Assembly: GCA_003278705.1 (NCBI GenBank)
Contig: QCDR01000013.1
Coordinates: 1-40,822 of the forward strand
DNA: 40,822 bases
Direction: 5' to 3'
From: Prochlorococcus sp. AG-355-J23
GTDB taxonomy: Bacteria > Cyanobacteriota > Cyanobacteriia > PCC-6307 > Cyanobiaceae
In this document: in pieces, positions 29,542-39,556 of the stretch
How positions within the stretch are numbered: position 1 is the first letter of the stretch
How the letters are laid out: every line of letters starts with the position of its first letter
Program-made: the position numbers and the translations under genes
The notes under the pieces: generated by a model
What the model saw: only the letters and a program-made list of their open reading frames with translations
The model's database searches: none
Told to the model about the DNA's origin: nothing

Positions 29542-30710
29542 TAGAGGTGGATGAAACTTTAAATAAAAAATGGAATTGGTGGCCATTATTCCCCTTATAT
29601 CCTTATGGAAAAAAGAAAACAATTTTAAAAGAATTAATTCCTAATCAAATATGGTCCTTGGAACAAATACAGGGACTTTATTATGTTGCGGTTCCAATAA
29701 GAATGACGGTAATAAAGGTTGATAATGGATTGATGCTAATAAATCCATTGCCCCCGACAAAAGAATTAATAAATGAGTTAGAAAAATTAATTGCGATTCA
29801 TGGCAAAGTAAAAACAATAATTCTACCGAGTGCCTCTGGACTAGAACATAAAATCGGACTGCCAGCTCTTTCAAGAATTTTTAAAGATACAGAAATTTGG
29901 CTTTGTCCTGGACAATGGAGTTTTCCCATAAATCTACCACTAGATTTCTTAGGAATTCCATCAAAAAGAACAAGAATACTCTTTGAGGAAGGTACTCCAC
30001 ATACAGACTATTTTAAATGGTCTTCATTAGGCCCTCTGAATTTAGGACTTGGAAGATATCAGGAGATAAGCTGTTTCCATTATCCTACGAAAACTCTTCA
30101 TGTGACAGACGCAATAGTTGGGATAGACTCTACTCCACCTGAGATATTTAATTTTGATCCAACTCCACTTCTTTTTCATTCTAGAGAGAGAGGAGACGAA
30201 CCTTTGATTGACTCCACTGAATATAGAAAAAAAGGATGGAAAAGGTTAGTCTTGTTTTCATCTTTTTTGAAACCTGGTAAATTAAATATTCCACCTTTAA
30301 AAAAAATATTTAAGTATGCATTCAAAAAAGATCTTAGAAATTGGAGATCTCATTTCGGTATTTATCCCTTTTTATGGGACGAAGATTGGGAATCCTCTCT
30401 TGTTGAAATAATGGGTAAAGATATTCCTAAGATTCAAATTGCACCAGTTTTACAGAAATTAATTTTTCCGCGTTCAAAAGAAGTTTTACTTAAATGGTTA
30501 GAAAATATCAAGTCTTTTGAAGATATGGAATATTTAATTCCAGCTCATTTTACGGCCCCTATAAAATTTACAGTAGATGATTGTCAAAAATTAATTAATG
30601 AAATTAATTCTCAAAAGTGGGATAAACTCCCTGAGGATAATAAATTTTTGATGGGTTTATATAAAAAGTTGTTTGAACTAGGAATAATTCCTGAAGAAGT
30701 AAATCTTTAA
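29538..30710 (+). CDS. DUF4336 protein (metallo-beta-lactamase-like fold, degenerate site)
   Basis: 390 residues. The N-terminal part follows the beta-lactamase-fold rhythm (VAVPIRMTVIKVDNGLMLINPLPPT, about 51-74), but where an HxHxDH zinc motif is expected it has LPSASGLEHK (97-105), the pattern I associate with the DUF4336 family. HYPTKTLHVTDAIVGI later resembles the strand carrying another metal ligand. The C-terminal 200 residues are W- and F-rich without recognised motifs. The 4-base overlap with mntB makes it the last gene of the Mn importer operon. Whether it is an active hydrolase is unknown. It converges with the DUF760 gene, with 6 bases between stops. Confidence 0.75.
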   Translation: MIEVDETLNKKWNWWPLFPLYPYGKKKTILKELIPNQIWSLEQIQGLYYVAVPIRMTVIKVDNGLMLINPLPPTKELINELEKLIAIHGKVKTIILPSASGLEHKIGLPALSRIFKDTEIWLCPGQWSFPINLPLDFLGIPSKRTRILFEEGTPHTDYFKWSSLGPLNLGLGRYQEISCFHYPTKTLHVTDAIVGIDSTPPEIFNFDPTPLLFHSRERGDEPLIDSTEYRKKGWKRLVLFSSFLKPGKLNIPPLKKIFKYAFKKDLRNWRSHFGIYPFLWDEDWESSLVEIMGKDIPKIQIAPVLQKLIFPRSKEVLLKWLENIKSFEDMEYLIPAHFTAPIKFTVDDCQKLINEINSQKWDKLPEDNKFLMGLYKKLFELGIIPEEVNL

Positions 30711-30716
30711 AAACTA

Positions 30717-31052
30717 TTATTCTTCAATAGACATGTTCTCATCATTTTTAAGAGTTTGTTCTAGCTCTTTTCTTTGCTCCATTTGTCTTAAGAAATATCC
30801 TGTCATCATTGCAGAAGATAATAAATTTGCAATGTTGTCTTTTGAAGATGTTATTTTTACATCAAATTGATCTGAGGGAAGCATCCCAAGAAGACCTTGA
30901 ACATTATGTCTAATGATTTCGTGAATATCTTCACTAGCTGATTTTGCTACTCTTTGCAAAACTTCTGGAGATTGTTTTTGTAAATATTGGATTAAATCAT
31001 TCTCATCATTTGGATCATTATTTTCAGTAGCAAGAAATTCTGGATTAAACAT
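30717..31052 (-). CDS. DUF760 protein
   Basis: 111-residue, soluble, helical and acidic protein. The segment LIQYLQKQSPEVLQRVAKSASEDIHEIIRHNVQGLLGMLP (read in parts, about residues 20-60) and the following SSAMMTGYFLRQMEQR match DUF760, a family shared by cyanobacteria and plant chloroplasts. No biochemical function is established that I can name with confidence. It follows lepB by 45 bases on the same strand. Confidence 0.75.
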   Translation of the reverse strand: MFNPEFLATENNDPNDENDLIQYLQKQSPEVLQRVAKSASEDIHEIIRHNVQGLLGMLPSDQFDVKITSSKDNIANLLSSAMMTGYFLRQMEQRKELEQTLKNDENMSIEE

Positions 31053-31097
31053 TTCTACAACTTCAATTTATAAAAACCCTACAACATCACGTACCCA

Positions 31098-31682
31098 TTA
31101 ATCTAAATTATTAAGGGCAGGGAACCGTATAGGTCCAATTTTATTAAACGGCCAATATCTAAAAATAGCTTTACCAATAACCTTTTCATAAGGTAAAAAC
31201 CCCCAAATATGTGAGTCCATACTGTTATTTCTATTATCTCCCATCACCCATAATGACTCTTCTGGGACAATGAAAGGTCCTATAGAATAATTAATATTTT
31301 TGTCAAAAACGTAATTTTTTTGAGCGATATCATTTAAGTAAAGGTTACCATCTCTCACTTCTATCTTGTCTCCAGGTATTCCAATAACTCTTTTTATGAG
31401 TGCAGTATCTGCTTCATAACCGGCATTAATTAATTGTTCCGGAACGTTAAAAACAACTATTTTATTTTTTAATTTTGAAAGATTTGATTTGGATGTGATT
31501 TTGGGAGTTAGTTTCTCAACAAGAATTTTATCTTGTATTTGAAGAGTTGGAAGCATTGAACCGGATGGGATCCATCTTGGCTCTATAACCTGCCATCGTA
31601 TAATTAAAGATATAGATATCCAGATTAAAAGATTTTTTAAATCCTTTATTATTGAATTTCTTTTTTCTTGAGTTGTAGACAT
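31098..31682 (-). CDS. lepB: signal peptidase I
   Basis: Membrane serine protease that removes signal peptides from exported proteins, here presumably including plastocyanin and MntC. 194 residues with one N-terminal membrane helix (about 16-34). The Ser/Lys dyad is S42 in PSGSMLPTL and K97 in LIKRVIGIPGD; the later box GDNRNNSMDSH is intact. It has the short single-anchor form usual in cyanobacteria. It diverges from menD across 50 bases. Confidence 0.95.
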   Translation of the reverse strand: MSTTQEKRNSIIKDLKNLLIWISISLIIRWQVIEPRWIPSGSMLPTLQIQDKILVEKLTPKITSKSNLSKLKNKIVVFNVPEQLINAGYEADTALIKRVIGIPGDKIEVRDGNLYLNDIAQKNYVFDKNINYSIGPFIVPEESLWVMGDNRNNSMDSHIWGFLPYEKVIGKAIFRYWPFNKIGPIRFPALNNLD

Positions 31683-31732
31683 GTTTTATTTAATTCAGTT
31701 ATAAGGAAAATCCCAAAGCATTTATATAAATT

Positions 31733-33496
31733 ATGACATCATCTATTGAATGCAAAAATTTTCTTAGAAGTTTACAACTTTTGAATCTTCTTATAAAAAT
31801 AGGAGTTCAAAATTTAATAATATGTCCTGGTAGTAGATCAGCACCTCTGGCAATAGCTGCTGGAGAATTAAATAAATTAGGACTGGTAAATATTTTTAAT
31901 TCAATAGATGAGAGATCTGCGGGATTCCATTCTCTTGGGATTTCTGCTGCATCAGGTAATCTTTCTTTAGTTATTACAACTTCTGGGACTGCTGTAAGTA
32001 ACTTATTGCCTGCAGCAGTTGAGGCAGACCGATCTTGTAAAGGTATTATATTTCTTACTGCTGATAGACCCTTAAGATTAAAAGATTGTGGCGCTAATCA
32101 AACAGTAAATCAAGAAGATTTTTTAAGTTCAGTCTGCAGAAGGGTTTTAAGTACAAATCTAAATGGACTTCATGAAACACAAGATAATGAAATCTTGAAT
32201 TTAGTCCGAATTACTGAGAAACAAATATCAACCTTCCCTGGTCCTATTCATTTAAATATTCCTATTGATAAGCCCTTAAGTATTTCATGTTTGAATAAAA
32301 AAAATGTTTTAAAGGTTTTTGAGAGAATTTATTTAAAGAAAAAATATATATTTCAGGAAGTTGAAATAAAGTCTGATAGAAACAAATTCTTAGAAATTTC
32401 AGAAAGTTTTAATTTAGATGAATCTGGCATTATTTTGGTAGGCCCATATCAAGGTTCCATAAATGATTTAACTTCTTTCAATAAATCTTTAGAACAATTA
32501 CAAGAGATTACTGGTTGGCCAGTATTTGCTGATCCTGTTTCAGGAGTTTATTCTGATTTGAGAGGATTAGTCGTGAATTGGGAATTAGTCTTAAGAAAAA
32601 ATAAAAATTCAATAAATTGTCATCAACTTTTGAGGCTTGGCCCTATGTCATCCTCAATTGATTTGGAGAAGTTTTTAATAAACTTCGAAGGTAAACAAAT
32701 TCTCATAAAAGAAAAAAACTATAGAAAATTGGACCCTATAAAAAAATCATTTGAATATGATTTTGGGCTATCAAATTTTACTACTCAATTTTTAGAAAAA
32801 TTATCAATTAACGAAAAAAACAAAAAGTCTCTTACTCCGATGGCTCTAAATCTAATAGAGGAAGGCGAGCAGATTAAAGAAATTTTAAAAGAGAAAATTT
32901 CTCAAGATGATCAAATTACTGAGTATAAGCTTGCAAATCTTGTTCCAAAACTTTGGCCAACTGAAAATCCCATAATGCTCTCTGCGAGTAGCCCGATTAG
33001 AGATTGGCTTACATTTTCTGAGAATGGCACTTTAACAAGAAATTGTTTCAGCTTTAGGGGAGCTTCTGGCATAGATGGTACTTTATCTCTTGCATTAGGT
33101 ATTTCTAGAATTAAAAATCCTCTACTTCTTGTGACTGGAGATTTGGCTTTTATTCACGATATAAACGGTTGGCTGATTGAAAATTCAATCAACATGAATT
33201 TAACAATTCTTCTGATAAATAATAATGGCGGAAATATATTTAATCGTATTTATAAAGAAAATTTAAAAGAAGATGAATTAAAAAAACTTTTTCTTATGCC
33301 AAAAGAAATAAACTGGCCAAAACTCGCAGATGGTTATCAAGTAAAATTTAAAAGTGTGGCAAATTTTAAAAAATTACGAGAGGCATTCGATTGGAGCATT
33401 TCTATCCAGAAATCTGTAATAATTAAAGTTGATATTGATCCAGAAAATGAAATTTGTGAAAAAAATGCCCTTCTAGAAAAAATAATTGGCAGTTAA
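31733..33496 (+). CDS. menD: SEPHCHC synthase (MenD)
   Basis: ThDP-dependent enzyme that joins 2-oxoglutarate-derived succinyl semialdehyde to isochorismate; in cyanobacteria this pathway makes phylloquinone, the secondary acceptor of photosystem I. 587 residues. N-terminal CPGSRSAPL (31-39) and the cofactor-activating glutamate E60 in [13 protein letters not shown] are clear. The ThDP/Mg site near the C-terminus reads [13 protein letters not shown] followed by INNNGGNIF. menB follows after 35 bases, so two steps of one pathway are adjacent. Confidence 0.96.
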   Translation: MTSSIECKNFLRSLQLLNLLIKIGVQNLIICPGSRSAPLAIAAGELNKLGLVNIFNSIDERSAGFHSLGISAASGNLSLVITTSGTAVSNLLPAAVEADRSCKGIIFLTADRPLRLKDCGANQTVNQEDFLSSVCRRVLSTNLNGLHETQDNEILNLVRITEKQISTFPGPIHLNIPIDKPLSISCLNKKNVLKVFERIYLKKKYIFQEVEIKSDRNKFLEISESFNLDESGIILVGPYQGSINDLTSFNKSLEQLQEITGWPVFADPVSGVYSDLRGLVVNWELVLRKNKNSINCHQLLRLGPMSSSIDLEKFLINFEGKQILIKEKNYRKLDPIKKSFEYDFGLSNFTTQFLEKLSINEKNKKSLTPMALNLIEEGEQIKEILKEKISQDDQITEYKLANLVPKLWPTENPIMLSASSPIRDWLTFSENGTLTRNCFSFRGASGIDGTLSLALGISRIKNPLLLVTGDLAFIHDINGWLIENSINMNLTILLINNNGGNIFNRIYKENLKEDELKKLFLMPKEINWPKLADGYQVKFKSVANFKKLREAFDWSISIQKSVIIKVDIDPENEICEKNALLEKIIGS

Positions 33497-33531
33497 ATTT
33501 ATCATTTTCTATCTTTGAATAATTAGGTTTC

Positions 33532-34389
33532 ATGAAAGTATTACCTGGTAAAACAATTTTAAATTGGTCAGAATGCAAATCTTATGAGGATATATTGTTT
33601 CACAAATCAGATGAGGGAATTGCGAGAATTGCAATTAATCGGCCTGAAAAAAGAAATGCATTTAGGCCTCAAACTGTAGATGAACTCATTAACGCATTTA
33701 ATATCGTAAGAAATGATGAAACTATTGGCGTAGTTCTCTTTACAGGTGCCGGACCTGATAAGAAAGGTATTTATTCTTTTTGCTCTGGAGGTGATCAGAG
33801 TGTGAGAGGTGAAAATGGATACAAAAATGATGAAGGGAAGCAGAGGTTAAATGTACTTGAACTTCAAAGATTAATAAGAAGTTTGCCTAAAGTGGTTATT
33901 GCCTTAGTTCCAGGTTTTGCTATTGGAGGAGGACAGATACTTCATTTAATTTGTGATCTCAGTATCGCTTCTGAAAATGCAATATTTGGTCAAACAGGTC
34001 CAAGAGTTGGTAGTTTTGATGCAGGTTTTGGATCTAGTTATTTAGCAAGACTTGTTGGTCAAAGAAAAGCAAAAGAAATTTGGTTTTTATGTAGAAAATA
34101 TAATTCTAAGGAAGCTCTTAAGATGGGCTTGATAAATGCAATTACAAAGATTGAAGAATTAGAATCTGAGGGTGTAATCTGGGCAAGGGAGATTTTACGA
34201 AATAGTCCAACTGCTATTCGTATTCTTAAAGCTTCATTCAATGCGGAGAATGATGGGATTGCTGGTATTCAAGAATTATCTGGATACACAACTCAATTAT
34301 TCTATTCGACTGAAGAAGCTCAAGAAGGTAGAGATGCCTTTCTTGAAAAGCGTCCACCAGACTTCTCAGACTATAAGTGGACACCTTAG
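33532..34389 (+). CDS. menB: 1,4-dihydroxy-2-naphthoyl-CoA synthase
   Basis: Crotonase-fold enzyme that cyclises succinylbenzoyl-CoA to DHNA-CoA in phylloquinone synthesis. 285 residues. Typical segments are [18 protein letters not shown] (35-52), [11 protein letters not shown] with the oxyanion-hole glycines, [19 protein letters not shown], and [18 protein letters not shown] containing the active-site aspartate and tyrosine region. The C-terminus [14 protein letters not shown] is characteristic of MenB. Adjacent to menD. Confidence 0.97.
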   Translation: MKVLPGKTILNWSECKSYEDILFHKSDEGIARIAINRPEKRNAFRPQTVDELINAFNIVRNDETIGVVLFTGAGPDKKGIYSFCSGGDQSVRGENGYKNDEGKQRLNVLELQRLIRSLPKVVIALVPGFAIGGGQILHLICDLSIASENAIFGQTGPRVGSFDAGFGSSYLARLVGQRKAKEIWFLCRKYNSKEALKMGLINAITKIEELESEGVIWAREILRNSPTAIRILKASFNAENDGIAGIQELSGYTTQLFYSTEEAQEGRDAFLEKRPPDFSDYKWTP

Positions 34390-34424
34390 TTTATTATTCA
34401 AAAGAACTTTTTAAATAATTATCA

Positions 34425-35882
34425 ATGAGAATTCTTCTTGCCGCTGCTGAATGCGCTCCAATGATCAAAGTCGGAGGTATGGGAGATGTGGTTGGTTCGC
34501 TACCTCCATCTTTGATAAATCTTGGTCACGATGTAAGGGTAATAATTCCAGGATATGGAAAATTGTGGAGTCTTTTAGAGGTATCGAATGAACCAGTTTT
34601 TAGAGCAAATACAATGGGCACTGATTTCGCCGTATACGAAGCAAAACATCCCATTCATAATTATGTGATTTACCTTGTCGGTCATCCAACATTTGACTCT
34701 GACCAAATATACGGAGGCGAAAATGAGGACTGGCGTTTTACATTTTTTGCTAGTGCCACTGCAGAATTTGCCTGGAATTGTTGGAAACCTCAAGTTCTCC
34801 ATTGCCATGATTGGCACACTGGAATGATTCCAGTGTGGATGCATCAGGACCCTGAAATTAGTACTGTCTTCACAATTCATAATTTAAAATACCAAGGCCC
34901 TTGGAGGTGGAAACTTGAAAAAATTACTTGGTGTCCTTGGTATATGCATGGAGACCACACGATGGCTGCGGCAATGTTGTACGCAGATAGGGTCAATGCT
35001 GTTTCTCCGACTTATGCAGATGAGATTAAAACCCATGAATACGGGGAAAGCCTTGAAGGATTACTTAATTATATTTCAGGTAAATTAAGGGGAATTCTTA
35101 ATGGCATAGACCTTGATGAATGGAATCCAGCCAAAGATCCAGTTTTACCTGCACAATTCAGTATTAAGAATTTAGAAAATAGGCTAGAAAATAAAAAAAT
35201 TCTGCAGAGAGAAATGGGTCTCGAAGTTAATCCTAAAAAATATCTTTTAGGTATGGTCAGTAGGTTAGTTGATCAGAAAGGGGTTGACTTACTTTTACAA
35301 GTTTCAAGAAGACTATTAGCCTATACAGATTCTCAAATTGCTGTTTTAGGGACTGGAGATAGATATTTAGAGTCTGGATTATGGCAACTGGCATTAGATT
35401 ACCCTGGAAGATTCTCAGTATTTCTTACTTATGATGATTCTTTATCAAGGCTTATCTACGGTGGCTCTGATGCATTTTTAATGCCAAGTAGATTTGAACC
35501 TTGTGGAATTAGTCAACTCCTTGCTATGAGATATGGCTCTATCCCTATAGTAAGGCGAGTTGGAGGTTTAGTTGATACAGTTTTACCTCATGACCCAGAA
35601 AATAATAATGGTACGGGATTTTGCTTTGATCGCTTTGAACCTATAGATTTCTATACTTCTTTAGTAAGGTCCTGGGAAGCCTTTAGGCATAAAGATAGTT
35701 GGGAATTACTGCAAAAAAGAGCCATGAGTCAAGAGTTTAGTTGGCAAAGATCAGCTCTTGAATACGAAGTTATGTATAAGGATGTTTGCGGAATAAAAGA
35801 ACCATCGCCAGATGTTGCTGAAGTTGAAAAATTTTCTTACGGACAATCAGCTGATCCATCTTTAAAAAAAAGTATGACTTAA
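34425..35882 (+). CDS. glgA: glycogen synthase
   Basis: ADP-glucose-dependent GT5 glucosyltransferase that elongates glycogen. 485 residues with the N-terminal ADP-glucose motif [13 protein letters not shown] (K15-V-G-G), GNDWHT-like [12 protein letters not shown], a [13 protein letters not shown] strand opening the second Rossmann domain and the C-terminal [18 protein letters not shown] with the catalytic glutamate. It is followed by murF after 7 bases and sits 35 bases after menB. Its functional partner glgB is 27 kb away on the other strand. Confidence 0.97.
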   Translation: MRILLAAAECAPMIKVGGMGDVVGSLPPSLINLGHDVRVIIPGYGKLWSLLEVSNEPVFRANTMGTDFAVYEAKHPIHNYVIYLVGHPTFDSDQIYGGENEDWRFTFFASATAEFAWNCWKPQVLHCHDWHTGMIPVWMHQDPEISTVFTIHNLKYQGPWRWKLEKITWCPWYMHGDHTMAAAMLYADRVNAVSPTYADEIKTHEYGESLEGLLNYISGKLRGILNGIDLDEWNPAKDPVLPAQFSIKNLENRLENKKILQREMGLEVNPKKYLLGMVSRLVDQKGVDLLLQVSRRLLAYTDSQIAVLGTGDRYLESGLWQLALDYPGRFSVFLTYDDSLSRLIYGGSDAFLMPSRFEPCGISQLLAMRYGSIPIVRRVGGLVDTVLPHDPENNNGTGFCFDRFEPIDFYTSLVRSWEAFRHKDSWELLQKRAMSQEFSWQRSALEYEVMYKDVCGIKEPSPDVAEVEKFSYGQSADPSLKKSMT

Positions 35883-35889
35883 TTTTTTA

Positions 35890-37209
35890 ATGGAATTCTC
35901 TTTATCAGAATTAAACGATGTTTTGGGGGATATCAGAAATCTGAGAGAGGGGAAAAGAGATTTTTTGAATTTTAAGAATATAAGTATTGATAGTAGGACT
36001 TTATTAAAAAATGATCTTTTTATAGCTATCAACGGTAAAAATTTTGATGGACATAGTTTTCTTCCAGAGGTTTTAGATAAAGGAGTTAAATCTGTTGTAA
36101 TTAAAAAAGGGATGCAGAGATTACTGCCTAGTAATTTTCCTTATTGGGTTGTAAATGACACAACAGAGGCTTTTCAAAAATTAGCATTGCTAAAAAGAAA
36201 AAAATTAAATATCCCTATTGTTGCAATAACTGGCTCAGTGGGTAAAACCACAACAAAAGAAATGATTGGTGGAGTTTTAAATAAACTTGGAAGAATTAAA
36301 TTATCTCATGCAAATTTCAATAATGAGATTGGAGTTGGTCTTACTATTCTTGCTACAGATATAGAAGATAAAGTTTTAGTTCTTGAGATGGGGATGAGAG
36401 GTCTTGGACAGATCGAGAATTTATCTAAATATAGTGAACCCGATATTGCAGTTATTACTAACATTGGGACAGCTCATATTGGATTGTTGGGCTCAAAAAA
36501 AAATATTACTCATGCAAAGTGTGAAATTAGTAAGTTCTTAAATCCAAAGGGAGTTGTAATAATTCCAGCAAATGATCCATTCCTAGAAAAAACTTTAAAA
36601 GAATTTTGGAAAGGTAGAGTGATAAAAGTAAAACTATTAAATATAGAAAATCAAAAGGATAATTTTAAGAAAGATGATAATTTGCGAGGATTTTATAATC
36701 CTTCGAATAAAACAATTTTAATTGAAGAAAATACCTTTGAAATTTCATTTGAGGGATTTCACAATGCTTCGAATTTTTTATTTGCTTATGCAGTTGCTAA
36801 AGAGCTAGGCATTGATTTTGCAAGTTTTAATAAATTTGATTTTGTAAGTTTAGGTGGAAGAAATAAAATTCTTAAATCGGTAAAAACAACAATATATGAT
36901 GAATCATATAATGCTTCGCCGGAGTCAGTAAAAGCATGTATTAAAAACCTACTTGAAAAACCGAGAAATAAATTTTTCATATTTGGAAGTATGCAAGAAT
37001 TGGGAAAAGAATCTGAAAAATATCACAAGGAAATATTCAACTTAATAAATAATTCAGATATAAAAAAGTGTTTATTTATTTGCGATAAAGAAAATGAAAA
37101 AATTTACTCCAATTATCTTAAAGATAAGAATAAATTCTTAGTTTTAAATAATATTAAGGATGTTCCTCAAAAGATAAACAAATCCACAAAAAAGGTGATT
37201 TTATTCTGA
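35890..37209 (+). CDS. murF: UDP-MurNAc-tripeptide:D-Ala-D-Ala ligase (MurF), C-terminus in the -1 frame
   Basis: Last cytosolic step of peptidoglycan precursor assembly. Domains: an N-terminal substrate domain with ISIDSRTLLKNDLFIAI (31-47), the ATP loop TGSVGKTTT (114-122), LSHANFNNEIGV, MGMRGLGQI and YNASPESVK. The open frame gives 439 residues ending S-T-K-K-V-I-L-F, without the family's closing GD-x-x-L-x-KGSR motif. That motif is intact in the -1 frame as GDFILIKGSRYW and runs to a stop at 37260-37262. Joining the frames at the A-AAA-AAG heptamer (37188-37194) gives about 457 residues, a normal MurF. Either frameshifting makes the full protein, or one A is missing from the tract by mutation or sequencing error. 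Confidence 0.93.
   Translation: MEFSLSELNDVLGDIRNLREGKRDFLNFKNISIDSRTLLKNDLFIAINGKNFDGHSFLPEVLDKGVKSVVIKKGMQRLLPSNFPYWVVNDTTEAFQKLALLKRKKLNIPIVAITGSVGKTTTKEMIGGVLNKLGRIKLSHANFNNEIGVGLTILATDIEDKVLVLEMGMRGLGQIENLSKYSEPDIAVITNIGTAHIGLLGSKKNITHAKCEISKFLNPKGVVIIPANDPFLEKTLKEFWKGRVIKVKLLNIENQKDNFKKDDNLRGFYNPSNKTILIEENTFEISFEGFHNASNFLFAYAVAKELGIDFASFNKFDFVSLGGRNKILKSVKTTIYDESYNASPESVKACIKNLLEKPRNKFFIFGSMQELGKESEKYHKEIFNLINNSDIKKCLFICDKENEKIYSNYLKDKNKFLVLNNIKDVPQKINKSTKKVILF
37188..37194 (+). other. A-AAA-AAG slippery heptamer at the murF frame break
   Basis: The seven bases lie in register with the murF frame (codons AC-A, AAA, AAG), as in the dnaX-type -1 slippery site. After a -1 slip the next codon is GGT at 37194 and reading continues as GDFILIKGSRYW. 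An extra A from transcript slippage or a corrected deletion would give the same protein. No strong stem-loop follows; an AAGGA at 37156-37160 lies rather far upstream to act as a stimulatory Shine-Dalgarno. Confidence 0.6.
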
Positions 37210-37262
37210 TAAAAGGGAGTAGATATTGGCAACTTGAAAAAATTATTGAATTAATTAACTAA
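37194..37262 (+). other. murF: murF C-terminal block in the -1 frame
   Basis: 22 codons plus TAA, reading G-D-F-I-L-I-K-G-S-R-Y-W and then [10 protein letters not shown]. This matches the conserved C-terminal strand and helix of MurF (GD-V-L-V-KGSR type). The stop lies inside the last codons of glmU on the other strand, an overlap of 12 bases. No independent start codon serves it, so it is only meaningful as a continuation of murF. Confidence 0.8.
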
Positions 37263-38612
37263 ATCAGGATTTCTTTTTTTCCAATTCTCTACATTTACTT
37301 GCTTAGTTCTTGAGATTGCTAATGAATTATCTTTAGAGTCTTTTGTGATCACTGAACCAGCACCTGTGGTCACTGATTCCCCTAGATTTATTGGTGCTAC
37401 AAAAACTGTGTTTGCTCCAATACTGGAATTTTTGCCAATTTTTGTTTGATGTTTTTTCTGTCCATCAAAATTTGCAGTAATAGTGCCTGCTCCAATATTT
37501 GTAGATCTTCCAATAATAGAATCACCAATATAACTTAGATGGTTTACTTTAGATTCTTCCTCTAGTTGACTATTTTTGATCTCAACAAAATTACCTATTT
37601 TGCTATGGGAAGATATTTTGGAATTAGGTCTTATATGACTATAAGGGCCAATTTTTATATGATCCATTATCTGAGAATCATAAACAGTAGAGTTTAAAAT
37701 TTCACAATTTAATCCCACATTAGAATTCTCAATAAAAGTATTTGGACCGATAATGCAATGACTATTTATTTTCGTATTTCCTCTTATATGGGTATTAGCC
37801 TCTATGATTACATCCTTACCAATTTCAGCTTCTTCACTAATTGAACAACTTGCTTTATTTATAAAAGTTACACCATTAAGCATATGTTTTTCTTTAATTG
37901 AATTCTGAATACATTCCTCGCACTCTGATAGTTGAATTCTGTTATTAATTCCTTGAAGTTCTCCATTATCCTCTACCTCGAGACTAGAGGAGTTTTTTAG
38001 CAGAGATATTGTATCTGTTAAGTAAATCTCTTTTTGATTATTATTGCTTTGTAAGGTATTAATTATTTCTGATAAGTTGCCCCAGTCAAAACAGTAAACA
38101 CCTGCATTGATTAATTTATTTTCTCTTTCTAGATCATTGCAATCTTTTTCTTCAACAATTCTCTCTATAAAACTCCCCTTCAGAAAAACTCTGCCATATC
38201 CATGAGGATTTGTTTTCTTTGTGGTAATTAAAGAAACATCAGCATTTTTTGAATCGTGTAAATACAAAAGTCTTTTTAGAGTACTAGGCCTAATGAGTGG
38301 CACATCGCCGTTTAGTACCAAAAGTTTTCCTTCATGTTTTTTTACTTCTTTACAAAGTACCTGGATAGCATGACCTGTTCCTGATTGAGGTTCTTGAACA
38401 ACAACATGGATTTTTTTATCGTTTGGAATTGACTTTTGTACTTCTTTTGATTTGTGTCCAGTAATTACGAAAATCTTATCGGGCTTTAATTCGACACATG
38501 AATCAATAACTCTTTGTAGAAGACTTTTGCCAGAAATTTTATGTAAAACTTTTGGCAATGAGCTTTCCATCCTAGTGCCTTTGCCTGCCGCTAATATCGC
38601 AACACTTAACAT
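37251..38612 (-). CDS. glmU: bifunctional GlmU: N-acetylglucosamine-1-phosphate uridyltransferase / glucosamine-1-phosphate acetyltransferase
   Basis: Makes UDP-GlcNAc for peptidoglycan and LPS. 453 residues, the usual bifunctional length. The N-terminal uridyltransferase has LAAGKGTRM (7-15) and a downstream LPKVLHK; the C-terminal half is a left-handed beta-helix of hexapeptide repeats ([LIV]GxxxxI, e.g. [16 protein letters not shown]), and the acetyltransferase segment [13 protein letters not shown] is present. It converges on murF, also a wall-precursor gene, and the restored murF end would overlap its 3' end. Confidence 0.97.
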   Translation of the reverse strand: MLSVAILAAGKGTRMESSLPKVLHKISGKSLLQRVIDSCVELKPDKIFVITGHKSKEVQKSIPNDKKIHVVVQEPQSGTGHAIQVLCKEVKKHEGKLLVLNGDVPLIRPSTLKRLLYLHDSKNADVSLITTKKTNPHGYGRVFLKGSFIERIVEEKDCNDLERENKLINAGVYCFDWGNLSEIINTLQSNNNQKEIYLTDTISLLKNSSSLEVEDNGELQGINNRIQLSECEECIQNSIKEKHMLNGVTFINKASCSISEEAEIGKDVIIEANTHIRGNTKINSHCIIGPNTFIENSNVGLNCEILNSTVYDSQIMDHIKIGPYSHIRPNSKISSHSKIGNFVEIKNSQLEEESKVNHLSYIGDSIIGRSTNIGAGTITANFDGQKKHQTKIGKNSSIGANTVFVAPINLGESVTTGAGSVITKDSKDNSLAISRTKQVNVENWKKRNPDLVN

Positions 38613-38637
38613 GTTTATTTGAAATCCTAATTTAAAT

Positions 38638-39543
38638 CTAACTCTTAAAGGATAACTTCGTCATTCCCCACTTCTCTCTCCATTTATTTGTAGATAATAG
38701 ATTTGAGGATAATTGCTCATCTAATCTTCTCCTGATTATATCGTCTTTACTTGATTTCAAATCTTGATCTCTATATGGAATACCAGCTTTAGTTAATAGA
38801 TGTTCTTCTTCCATTAAAGATAACTTTTCAAAATTGAAATTAGGTTTCAATTTATTCTTATCAAATTTTGATATTGCGACAGTTCCCTGACTCCAAAAAT
38901 GTCTATTTTTAAAACTTGGCTTAATAGTAAAAATTTCTAATCCAAGATTTCTTAATGTTTTTCTTACTGCAGCTGATGAAGAATAAGTTATTAAATAACC
39001 AGAAGGATTGAGATTTTCTGTGACTTTGGATAAAAATTCAATCGTCCATATTTGTGGACATTTTTGGGGAGAAAAACCATCTAAATAAATCAGATCGAAT
39101 TTAATAGAGGAAGGAATAATGTTGATTTTTTCTCTAGCATCACCCCACAAAATACTGCATTTAAAAAATTGATCCTCAAAGTAATCTTTTCGATAAAGTG
39201 ATTCAAATATTTTTTTGACTTTTGGATTCCATAATTTAAGGAAAGATTCATTTCTTAGCGAATATTCAAGAGGATTTTTATCAATCTCCAATGCATACAA
39301 ATTTAAATATGATTTTTGTTTAATTAATTCATTTAATAAAGAAGCGGAATTATATCCTAAACCAAAACATATATCCAAAACATTAAGAGATTTGCCCTTA
39401 AATCTTTGCAAATTAGAAGTAGCTGTAAACTTTGACTTTGTTTCCTCCAATGCGCCAAATAAACTATGGAAGTTCTCTTGAAAAAACACACTTCTTAAAG
39501 AGTAACTACCATCTTTAGTTAACACTTCTCTTAATTCAGACAA
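38638..39543 (-). CDS. MnmC-type tRNA methyltransferase (methyltransferase domain only)
   Basis: Probable SAM-dependent methylase of the MnmC N-terminal/DUF752 (MnmD) family, which completes mnm5U/mnm5s2U at tRNA wobble position 34. 301 residues. [15 protein letters not shown] (25-39) resembles the family's YHSxxGAxxES element, the SAM motif is [12 protein letters not shown] (55-66), and [13 protein letters not shown] is the signature D-G-F-[SA]-P-x-K-x-P-x-[LI]-W. The FAD-dependent oxidase half of E. coli MnmC is absent, as in other stand-alone MnmD proteins. It lies between aroA and glmU with gaps of 13 and 25 bases. Confidence 0.85.
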   Translation of the reverse strand: MSELREVLTKDGSYSLRSVFFQENFHSLFGALEETKSKFTATSNLQRFKGKSLNVLDICFGLGYNSASLLNELIKQKSYLNLYALEIDKNPLEYSLRNESFLKLWNPKVKKIFESLYRKDYFEDQFFKCSILWGDAREKINIIPSSIKFDLIYLDGFSPQKCPQIWTIEFLSKVTENLNPSGYLITYSSSAAVRKTLRNLGLEIFTIKPSFKNRHFWSQGTVAISKFDKNKLKPNFNFEKLSLMEEEHLLTKAGIPYRDQDLKSSKDDIIRRRLDEQLSSNLLSTNKWREKWGMTKLSFKS

Positions 39544-39556
39544 AAACTTTTTTAGG

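Noticed and set aside
31683..31732. NtcA (GTA-N8-TAC) or Fur-like boxes in divergent gaps
   Set aside because: No convincing match was found here or in the gaps at 10045-10096 and 25469-25633.
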